In this document: positions 1-5,481 of the stretch, one piece after another
How positions within the stretch are numbered: the stretch's first letter is position 1
Layout of the letters: each line of letters begins with the position of its first letter
Assembly (NCBI GenBank): GCA_015485455.1
Contig: WFTN01000147.1
Coordinates: 1 to 10,236, forward strand
Origin: Planctomycetota bacterium
GTDB lineage: Bacteria > Planctomycetota > GCA-002687715 > DRQF01
Length of the DNA stretch: 10,236 bases
Reading direction: 5' to 3'
Position numbers and translations under genes: made by a program
Notes under the pieces: model-generated
What the model saw: the letters and a program-made list of their open reading frames with translations, nothing else
Database searches by the model: none
Told to the model about the DNA's origin: nothing

Positions 1-1
1 G

Positions 2-79
2 GGGGTCGGCATGATCTTAGGGCTAGCAGCGGCCATGTTGTTCATTGGATTGAAGTGGAGGGGAAGCGATGAAACGTAG
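2..79 (+). CDS. C-terminal end of an unidentified membrane protein (5' partial)
   Basis: Reading from base 2, an open frame runs in from the left edge and stops at TAG 77-79. It encodes about 25 residues: a glycine/alanine/leucine-rich hydrophobic stretch (GMILGLAAAMLFIGL) that fits a final transmembrane helix, then a short charged tail, KWRGSDET. Its last 11 nt overlap the start of the ferritin-like gene, the arrangement expected for translationally coupled genes in one operon. That overlap is the main reason to call this fragment real, because it is too short to assign to a family. A NosY-like permease or an oxidase subunit would both be possible, but nothing visible chooses between them. 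Confidence 0.5.
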   Translation, partial: GVGMILGLAAAMLFIGLKWRGSDET

Positions 80-560
80 AATCGAAGAGCTCTCGGCCAA
101 GGAAATTCTCGCTCTAGCCATTCAAATTGAAATTTCGAATCAGTCTCGCATGGAGGCATTTGCGTCGGCATTTAGGGGCTTCTCCCCGACAACGGCGGCG
201 ATGTTCGATGAGCTGGCTGTTGAAGAAGAAGAGCACAAATTGATTCTTGAGAATAAGTTTCGGACTCGATTCGGAGACGAAATACCACCGATGGACGAGT
301 TTGAAATTGAGGGTGTTATCGAGGCCATAGATATCGATCAATCCGAGTCATTGATCTTCGATGGCATCGATGCGCAAGAGGTCTTGCGCCAAGCTCGTTT
401 GGCAGAGCAAAACGCTCAGGAGTTCTATCGTTTGGCGGCTGATGCCACTGACGACGAGGAATTGTGTACTTTGTTTCGCGAATTGGAAGAAATGGAAGGT
501 GAACATGAGTCAGGACTCTCTGAATTAGGAGAGACCTTTCACCGTGGAGAATCAGAATGA
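69..560 (+). CDS. Ferritin-like (rubrerythrin-type) diiron protein, no rubredoxin domain
   Basis: The 163-residue soluble protein has no signal peptide, so it is expected in the cytoplasm. It shows the four-helix diiron pattern: Glu21 in helix 1, E53-x-x-H56 in helix 2, Glu113 in helix 3 and E143-x-x-H146 in helix 4. This matches the ferritin-like/rubrerythrin superfamily, whose members handle peroxide, oxygen or iron at a carboxylate-bridged two-iron site. The C-terminal rubredoxin domain of classical rubrerythrin is absent, so electrons would have to come from a partner. The start is supported by GGAGGGG at 57-63, five bases upstream of ATG. The gene overlaps the preceding membrane-protein gene by 11 nt and shares ATGA with the polyferredoxin gene that follows, so the three are probably translated together. 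The fold call is firm. The actual reaction (peroxidase, iron sensing or storage) is not determined. Confidence 0.82.
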   Translation: MKRRIEELSAKEILALAIQIEISNQSRMEAFASAFRGFSPTTAAMFDELAVEEEEHKLILENKFRTRFGDEIPPMDEFEIEGVIEAIDIDQSESLIFDGIDAQEVLRQARLAEQNAQEFYRLAADATDDEELCTLFRELEEMEGEHESGLSELGETFHRGESE

Positions 561-2050
561 GCCAGCAATCATGTGCAAAACCTGAACCATCCGGTATGAA
601 ACAGCAGGTTCTGGATTCCAAAACAAAGGGGCGCATCGATCTTCTGCGACGCTTTCCTGCTCTTGGCCCCGTGTTGAAGCACCGATGGTTTCAATTCGCC
701 CTGATTTTTCCGAATCTAGTGTTGTTTGCTCTGTTTCTTGTTGCTGGGATCTATGGGACGCCAGTTGGCAACCGCAATATTATCATCGTCTTTGTTTGGA
801 TCGTTTGGTGGTTTCTTTTGATCGCCTTGATGGTGCCATTCGCCTCGCGGATTTGGTGTGCTATGTGCCCATTTCCCTTCATTGGCGAATGGGCCCAGCG
901 CGGAGCCCTTGTCTCGGCGAAAGTGGGCAAGGCTGTTGGACGATGGAGTGGTTTGAGCCGAGTGATCGGCAAAAATCGGTACTTCGGTTTCAACATTCGC
1001 TGGCCCAAAGCGCTGAGTAACATTTGGATGCAGAATATTGGCTTTCTTGGCTTGTGTACTTTCAGCGCGCTCTTCCTGACGCGGCCCATCATCTCAACTT
1101 GGGTTTTGGGAAGCCTTGTTGTTCTCGCAACTGTCCTTCACGTCATCTTTAGGCAAAGGGCGTTTTGCAACTATGTGTGTCCGGTGAGCGGTTTTCTGTC
1201 TTTGTATTCCATGACTTCCAAACTTGAGGTTCGATCTCGTGATTCGGACGTCTGCTTGAAGTGTAAGACGAAGTCGTGCTTGGCGGGCAGTGAGACCGGT
1301 TGGGGATGTCCTTGGTCGATGTATCCCAGCAAGATGGATCGCAATAACTATTGCGGCGTTTGCACTGAATGTATCACCACTTGTCCCCATGACAACATGA
1401 CGATCAATTTACGTCCATTCGGGTCTGACACGAAGATGAAGGGTTATGATGAAGCTTGGAAAGCATTCATCATGTTGACCCTAGTGGCGACATATTCCGT
1501 ACTTTATCTTGGGCCTTGGGGCTTCCTTCGAGACTGGGCGAATGCCCCGGAGTCCAATGAATGGGGTGGCTTTGGTGTCTACGTCTCTTTTATGTGGACC
1601 ACAGCTCTCTTGTTTGTTCCTGGAGTATTTGCGCTGGCAGCTTGGGCTGGTGGAAAATGGGCCAAGAGTGAAACCGTCAGCTTTAAGAAACAGTTTCTGG
1701 CGTTTGCCTATACCCTCGTTCCGTTCGGCCTCCTGATATGGATTGCTTTCAGCACAGTTCTGGTGTTTACCAATTGGTCCTACATTGCCAATGTTGTTTC
1801 TGATCCTTTCGGCTGGGGGTGGGATCTCTTTGGCACTGGGTCTGTGGAATGGCGACCATTCATGTCGGAGTACGTTGTCTTTCTTCAGATGGTCTTGGTC
1901 GCCGTTGGACTCTACTTCGCATTGAAGTCTGGGTGGAAGGCGGCTCTTGGTTTGCACGAACAACCGAAGGTCGCTCTTAGGGCATTCCTGCCCACCGGCT
2001 TCCTATTGTCCGCTCTGGCCATCCTCTTTATCGTCTTGTACGCGGGGTGA
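557..2050 (+). CDS. Membrane polyferredoxin of the NosR/NapH type (two membrane CxxCP/CxxxCP sites plus 2x[4Fe-4S])
   Basis: The 497-residue protein has about nine predicted membrane helices (around residues 46-66, 76-96, 160-180, 184-200, 302-320, 340-364, 380-402, 438-457 and 478-495). C101-x2-C104-P and C204-x3-C208-P sit at helix ends, as in the C-terminal half of NosR and in NapH/CcoG-like proteins. A cytoplasmic ferredoxin-like loop follows: C233-x2-C236-x4-C241 with C251-P, then C266-x2-C269-x2-C272-x3-C276-P, enough for two [4Fe-4S] clusters. NosR/NapH proteins pass electrons across the membrane to periplasmic reductases, and a similar role is inferred here. It lacks the periplasmic FMN domain of NosR and has four extra helices after the clusters, so I do not call it nosR. 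The ATGA overlap with the ferritin-like gene and GGAG at 546-549 fix the start. The next gene begins 4 nt after its stop. Confidence 0.85.
   Translation: MSQQSCAKPEPSGMKQQVLDSKTKGRIDLLRRFPALGPVLKHRWFQFALIFPNLVLFALFLVAGIYGTPVGNRNIIIVFVWIVWWFLLIALMVPFASRIWCAMCPFPFIGEWAQRGALVSAKVGKAVGRWSGLSRVIGKNRYFGFNIRWPKALSNIWMQNIGFLGLCTFSALFLTRPIISTWVLGSLVVLATVLHVIFRQRAFCNYVCPVSGFLSLYSMTSKLEVRSRDSDVCLKCKTKSCLAGSETGWGCPWSMYPSKMDRNNYCGVCTECITTCPHDNMTINLRPFGSDTKMKGYDEAWKAFIMLTLVATYSVLYLGPWGFLRDWANAPESNEWGGFGVYVSFMWTTALLFVPGVFALAAWAGGKWAKSETVSFKKQFLAFAYTLVPFGLLIWIAFSTVLVFTNWSYIANVVSDPFGWGWDLFGTGSVEWRPFMSEYVVFLQMVLVAVGLYFALKSGWKAALGLHEQPKVALRAFLPTGFLLSALAILFIVLYAG
2044..2050 (+). promoter_or_regulatory. Ribosome binding site deciding the start of the CuA-cytochrome c gene
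   Basis: GGGGTGA lies four bases before ATG 2055 and includes the stop codon of the polyferredoxin gene. It selects 2055 over the earlier in-frame ATG at 1947, which lies deep inside the upstream gene. The protein from 2055 also begins directly with a good N-terminal membrane anchor. Confidence 0.65.
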
Positions 2051-2054
2051 AATC

Positions 2055-3050
2055 ATGAAAACTACAACTTCAGAAATTATTGCTTCCGTTCTTGTTGTCG
2101 GAGGACTGGCTGCGGCTATCTTCTTGCCGTTTGTCTATGAGAAATATCGTCTCGCGCCAAACACGGCGGAGCAGACCATCGTTTTGACGGGAATTGCAAC
2201 CAATGGTGTTTGGACCGACGAGGACGTGACCGCCGTCGGCTATGAAGGCCATGTCTATTCTGCGGCGAAACCTCGTGTCGAAGTAGGCAAACCGGTTGTC
2301 CTTCGCTTGCGCAGCGCCGACGTTGTGCACAGTTTCTATCTTCCAGAATTGGGTTTGGGTCCGGCTGAAGTCTATCCTGGCCACGAAGTTGTTTTGCGAT
2401 TTATTCCCAAGATAACGGGCGTTTTCGAGTTCTACTGCACCACACTCTGCGGCAATTGTCATTACTTCATGCGGGGGCTCTTGGAGGTCGTTGGACCTGG
2501 GAGTGGGGAGAAAGTTCCTTCCTACTTGGATGTGGCATCAAGTCAAGAAGAAACCTTGGCGCAGGACACGAAGGCGCTTCCGGTCTGCGATCATGATCAC
2601 GAATTCTCCCCGCTTCCTGATCGTGTTGTCGAAAGAGGAGCTGCGCTATTTTCATCGCTCTCTTGTTACACTTGTCATGGTGTCGATGGAGTTGGCGGCA
2701 TTAAAAACTTTAACGCCACGACCAATCCGGTTCCTTCCCTCGATATCGCTGCTGAGCGGTTGATTCTCTTTGAACCAGAAGAGATTGCCACGGTGATGAA
2801 CATGTTTGAGGAGGGGAAGTCTTTTGAGGCAGCGCTCAAGAAGCCACCCTTTGAGGCTTACGGTGAGTTCCATGAACAGTTGGAGCTCTATCGTAAGACT
2901 ATTCGGGAGGGTATTACTGCCCAGAAGAAAGACCCGAACGGCGTGGCACCTCCCCTCAACATGCCTGTTTGGCGAGACCATGTGACTGATGAGCAGGTCG
3001 ATGAAATCATCGCTTACTTGTTGAGTCTGTACAAGTTTGAAGAGGACTGA
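2055..3050 (+). CDS. Membrane-anchored CuA (cytochrome oxidase subunit II-like) domain fused to cytochrome c
   Basis: The 331-residue protein has one N-terminal membrane helix (about residues 7-27) and should place the rest in the periplasm. Residues about 40-147 form a cupredoxin domain like that of oxidase subunit II or nitrous oxide reductase. All CuA ligands are present: His92 in VHSFYLP, then C128-x3-C132-x3-H136-x2-M139. A linker with a CDHDHE cluster (178-183) leads to a class I cytochrome c domain with heme motif C204-Y-T-C207-H208 and a likely distal ligand Met303 in NMPVW. The fusion resembles caa3-type subunit II, in which cytochrome c feeds CuA, but no heme-copper subunit I gene lies in the window. 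Oddly, residues 132-136 (CGNCH) inside the CuA loop also read as a CXXCH heme site. It could serve an oxidase, an NO reductase-like enzyme, or the adjacent polyferredoxin directly. The domain calls are firm; the partner is unknown. Confidence 0.88.
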   Translation: MKTTTSEIIASVLVVGGLAAAIFLPFVYEKYRLAPNTAEQTIVLTGIATNGVWTDEDVTAVGYEGHVYSAAKPRVEVGKPVVLRLRSADVVHSFYLPELGLGPAEVYPGHEVVLRFIPKITGVFEFYCTTLCGNCHYFMRGLLEVVGPGSGEKVPSYLDVASSQEETLAQDTKALPVCDHDHEFSPLPDRVVERGAALFSSLSCYTCHGVDGVGGIKNFNATTNPVPSLDIAAERLILFEPEEIATVMNMFEEGKSFEAALKKPPFEAYGEFHEQLELYRKTIREGITAQKKDPNGVAPPLNMPVWRDHVTDEQVDEIIAYLLSLYKFEED

Positions 3051-3197
3051 AGTCTTGTTCAAGCGGTTTGTTTTCAGGAACTGACGAGTTGGGAGATGTG
3101 GGCGGAAACGAGCGCTTTGTTGTGGCTCCAAGATATTCATTGTCTCTTGAAGTGATGGCCGGATTTTCACCAACAGAAATGCCATTTGAGGCCCTGT

Positions 3198-3218
3198 CAG
3201 AGAAATTCCTGGTTTTTT
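3198..3218 (+). terminator. Possible weak Rho-independent terminator after the redox operon
   Basis: CAG 3198-3200 can pair with CTG 3209-3211, with further imperfect pairing inside, and a run of six T follows at 3213-3218. The T-run is suggestive, but the stem is short and broken by a mismatch, so this could be chance. Confidence 0.22.
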
Positions 3219-3326
3219 ATTCATGTGGGTAAAGTTTCATAAGGCATCTTCCGATTTCACAAACTGGACCTGATTCGTTCGCTCATTCTCATGTTGGGAG
3301 CAACGCAATGGGGCAAGGGAACGAAT

Positions 3327-3331
3327 GAGGA
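3327..3331 (+). promoter_or_regulatory. Ribosome binding site deciding the start of the KbaZ-like gene
   Basis: GAGGA sits seven bases before ATG 3339. The in-frame ATG at 3291 has no such site, and the 16 extra residues it would add do not look like the family's N-terminus, so 3339 is preferred. Confidence 0.65.
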
Positions 3332-3338
3332 ACGGACG

Positions 3339-4496
3339 ATGCCGAATAACAGATTGATAGACTCTCTGGAAAATCACTCCCAAACCCTTTTGCAAGTGGA
3401 ATCTGTGTCTCGGGGAGCCGTTCATGGGGCGATCCAGGTAGCCAACGAAGTTGAGCGTGAGGTCATCTTGCGGGTTCTCCCTGAGCAAGTTGGCGCCGAT
3501 CTTTCTTCTGGGGGGTACTTAGGGTTCCGCCACCTAGCTGATTTTGTCGACCATGTGTCAATCCGTGATACGGGAGGCTTCGTTTCATTCTGCCGGGCGG
3601 GTTTTGCCCATCTTGTTGAGGGTGCCAACTCTCTCTCTGATGTCAAACGTGATCTTTGTCGCGATTTGGATACTGGCATTTCTTTCTTTCATGTTGACGC
3701 CAGCAAGAAGCGTGGTGCTCGACGATCTCGGTGTGAAGAGATTGCTCTCACTGTCGAGCTGATGACTTACATCTCTGTGGAAGCGGCATCCCGTGACCTT
3801 GAGGTCATCTTCGAGGTCGGAGGGGGAGGGGCCCTTGCCAATGCTCATGATGTTGAATGTTTCGCCGACTATTTGGATGCACTTGTGGACGCCTGTGAGG
3901 TGGCTGGCATTGATTCGCCCAAGTTTGCCGCCGCATGGACAGGATGCGAAATCAAGGAGTTCTCCAACGTGGCCTCAGGGCCCAGTCCGTTTTCCTTTGC
4001 GGAAGAAGCCAGGGAAGAGACGATGTTGGCGGAGTCTGCAGACATCGCTGGCTTCCGAGGGATTTCTCTGGTGGCCCACGATTGTGACTACTTGGGACGG
4101 GATTTCTGGCGCCAACTCTATGGCAAGGGTATTGCTATTGCCTGCGTGGGTGAAGAACTGGGAGTTCATGAGACCAAGGTGTTCCTGAAGCTCTGCGATG
4201 CCACAAGATCCGCCTCTATTCGCCAAGACTTCCTGGCCTTTTCCCTGGCATCTGGCGTTTGGCGAGAGTCTGTAACCTTGGGGTCGACCAGTACTGAAAG
4301 CGAAAAGGCAATTTTGGCGGCTCACAAATTATTTGCCACAGAAACCTTCTCAGAGATTAAGATGCGCCTTGAGCGGCGGTGTGGAGCCGCCGGAATTAGT
4401 CTGGACCAGGCGTTATGTGAAGCCCAAAGTACTCGTTTGGTGAGCCTTCTACGGCACTTAGGATCGCGGTTCGAAGTAGAAGCCTTGATTCACTAA
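3339..4496 (+). CDS. Divergent GatZ/KbaZ-like (tagatose-bisphosphate aldolase accessory subunit-like) TIM-barrel protein
   Basis: The 385-residue soluble protein has no signal peptide. From memory of the family (E. coli GatZ is about 420 residues), several blocks line up in order: VILRVLPEQVG followed by GGYLGF...ADFV (residues 42-70; GatZ has VLIEATSNQVN, then GGYTGM...DF), FFHVDASKK (116-124; GatZ IHLDAS), AHDCDY (246-251; GatZ AHSTDY) and GIAIACVGEELGVHETKVFLKL (264-285; GatZ [20 protein letters not shown]). GatZ/KbaZ supports the catalytic class II aldolase subunit GatY/KbaY in galactitol and N-acetylgalactosamine breakdown. Here the GGDHLGP motif is replaced by a stretch around SFCRAGF (83-89), and the GTEVP..GG segment is reduced to FEVGGGG (158-164). 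No aldolase or sugar-uptake gene is nearby. A changed or non-enzymatic role is therefore likely. Family membership rests on pattern matching without an alignment; the function is unknown. Confidence 0.55.
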   Translation: MPNNRLIDSLENHSQTLLQVESVSRGAVHGAIQVANEVEREVILRVLPEQVGADLSSGGYLGFRHLADFVDHVSIRDTGGFVSFCRAGFAHLVEGANSLSDVKRDLCRDLDTGISFFHVDASKKRGARRSRCEEIALTVELMTYISVEAASRDLEVIFEVGGGGALANAHDVECFADYLDALVDACEVAGIDSPKFAAAWTGCEIKEFSNVASGPSPFSFAEEAREETMLAESADIAGFRGISLVAHDCDYLGRDFWRQLYGKGIAIACVGEELGVHETKVFLKLCDATRSASIRQDFLAFSLASGVWRESVTLGSTSTESEKAILAAHKLFATETFSEIKMRLERRCGAAGISLDQALCEAQSTRLVSLLRHLGSRFEVEALIH

Positions 4497-4510
4497 ATCG
4501 TGTTTACTTC

Positions 4511-4538
4511 TTGACCGGCAAGCTTAACATCGTATCAT
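4511..4538 (+). promoter_or_regulatory. Sigma-70-like promoter of the arsR-methyltransferase/metH operon
   Basis: TTGACC (4511-4516) and TATCAT (4533-4538) each match five of six consensus bases and are separated by 16 nt. Transcription would start near 4545, only about six bases before ATG 4551, giving a nearly leaderless mRNA. This agrees with the lack of a strong ribosome binding site. The -10 box lies within the dyad at 4528-4553. Confidence 0.55.
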
Positions 4539-4553
4539 CTGGATGAAGCGATG
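4528..4553. promoter_or_regulatory. 26-bp dyad, candidate operator for the ArsR/SahR-like repressor
   Basis: Outer arms CATCG (4528-4532) and CGATG (4549-4553) and inner arms TCATC (4535-4539) and GATGA (4542-4546) share one centre between 4540 and 4541, so 10 of 13 half-site positions are symmetric. The dyad covers the -10 box and the start codon of the ArsR-family gene, the expected place for an autorepressor to block polymerase. In RNA the same arms could form a hairpin holding the start codon. The binding protein is inferred from position and was not matched to a known consensus. Confidence 0.55.
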
Positions 4554-5480
4554 AAAGATACAGCCGAATTATTTAAGATATTGTCGGACACGACGCGTCT
4601 CCGAATGCTGCAACTACTTGCAGAAGAAGAGCTTACGGTGACAGAGTTGGCTCAGCTGCTCAACATGCCCCAATCAAGGGTGTCGAGCCAGTTGCAGCGC
4701 ATCCGAGCCGTCTTTGAATTGTGCGAACGTCGTGACGGACGTAAATCCTACCTGTCTTTGTCAGCAGAATCATTGGAAGAGCCTGTTTTCGACATCTTTC
4801 GGGACGATGTGAAGAACTCCAGGCAGGGCAAGTTAGATTCCGATGCACTGGCAAAGCTCGTTGCTAGGCGAAACGCTGAGGCACTTCCGAGCCAAGGACA
4901 AGGAAGCTTAGGGGCTCAGGAACTTCCTGGTCGCACTTGGGAAGGTTTTGCTCGATCTTTGTTGACGCTCATTCCTGTGCGCCGAGTCTTGGACGTGGGA
5001 GTCGGTGCCGGTGACATGACTCTGCTCTTAGGACGCTTCGCCAGTCAAATCCATGCGGTCGATCCCGACCGTGGAAAGCTGAGTCGCTTGAAGGCCAAGG
5101 CCGATGCGGCCGGTCTCAACGCGCTGACTTGTCATGAAGGACAGGTTGAGAGCTTGCCACTTTCTGATGGCAGCGTCGACTTGGTGGTCGTGAGCCAACT
5201 ACTCCATCTTATTTCAGATGCTCCCAAGGCTATTGGCGAGTGCGTTCGTGTCCTGGATGAAGGGGGCCGTCTGATTGTTCTTGACCTACTGAGTCATGAT
5301 GAGGCTTGGGTGAAGGAGAAACTCGGGCATCAGGTCTTGGGGTTTTCCGTTGAGCAAATGAAAACCATGTTGCGGGATGAAGGATTAACTTCCGTTGATG
5401 CCTACCGCGTGGCCAAAGATCGCAAACCACCTCGTTTCGTTTCTATCCTTGCCACGGGTCGGAAGGACAAAAATAACTAA
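4551..5480 (+). CDS. ArsR-family regulator fused to a SAM-dependent methyltransferase domain (SahR-like)
   Basis: The 309-residue protein has two parts. Residues 1-75 form an ArsR winged helix: [17 protein letters not shown] opening helices, recognition region [24 protein letters not shown], then a wing around [12 protein letters not shown]. The cysteine metal site of arsenic sensors is not apparent. Residues about 130-305 form a class I methyltransferase fold with glycine-rich motif [12 protein letters not shown] (146-157), the acidic DPD (171-173) at the end of strand 2, [14 protein letters not shown] (201-214) and [12 protein letters not shown] (235-246). ArsR-type SahR regulators control methionine/SAM-cycle genes in proteobacteria and respond to S-adenosylhomocysteine. 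The methyltransferase-like domain is a natural SAM/SAH sensor, and metH begins one nucleotide after this stop. It is thus most likely the local repressor of metH. Whether it still methylates anything is open. Confidence 0.85.
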   Translation: MKDTAELFKILSDTTRLRMLQLLAEEELTVTELAQLLNMPQSRVSSQLQRIRAVFELCERRDGRKSYLSLSAESLEEPVFDIFRDDVKNSRQGKLDSDALAKLVARRNAEALPSQGQGSLGAQELPGRTWEGFARSLLTLIPVRRVLDVGVGAGDMTLLLGRFASQIHAVDPDRGKLSRLKAKADAAGLNALTCHEGQVESLPLSDGSVDLVVVSQLLHLISDAPKAIGECVRVLDEGGRLIVLDLLSHDEAWVKEKLGHQVLGFSVEQMKTMLRDEGLTSVDAYRVAKDRKPPRFVSILATGRKDKNN

Positions 5481-5481
5481 G

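Larger units (their letters stand above)
3051..3338. other. 288-nt intergenic region, no convincing gene
   Basis: This separates the redox operon from the KbaZ-like gene. I see no open frame with a ribosome binding site and coding character, and no promoter with both boxes close to consensus. It holds a weak hairpin followed by six T residues near 3198-3218, and inverted repeats just before the next gene (3273-3329). A long minus-strand open frame crosses its left part but is only the reverse of the cytochrome c coding sequence. Confidence 0.6.

Noticed and set aside
1947..2054. N-terminal extension of the CuA-cytochrome c gene
   Set aside because: It overlaps the end of the polyferredoxin gene in another frame and lacks a ribosome binding site, whereas 2055 has GGGGTGA and begins directly with a membrane anchor.
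1..3050. Assignment of the redox operon to a nos (nitrous oxide reductase) cluster
   Set aside because: The polyferredoxin lacks the NosR FMN domain, and no nosZ, nosD, nosF or nosL can be seen. The C-terminal fragment at 2-79 is too short to identify as NosY.
3051..3080. Hairpin at the end of the CuA-cytochrome c gene (AGGACT/AGTCTT around its stop codon)
   Set aside because: The loop would be only two bases and no T-run follows directly, so it is not a convincing terminator.
2652..3224. 190-residue minus-strand open frame
   Set aside because: It lies mostly opposite the cytochrome c domain of a well-supported gene, has no recognisable motif, and its composition is what the reverse of that coding sequence would give.
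4497..4550. SAM or cobalamin riboswitch ahead of the methionine operon
   Set aside because: The gap is only 54 nt and the predicted leader about six bases, too short for any known SAM or B12 riboswitch; no B12-box-like sequence was seen.
5395..5481. N-terminal extension of metH
   Set aside because: It overlaps the regulator gene in another frame and adds 29 residues not seen in MetH proteins; [20 protein letters not shown] from 5482 is the normal beginning.
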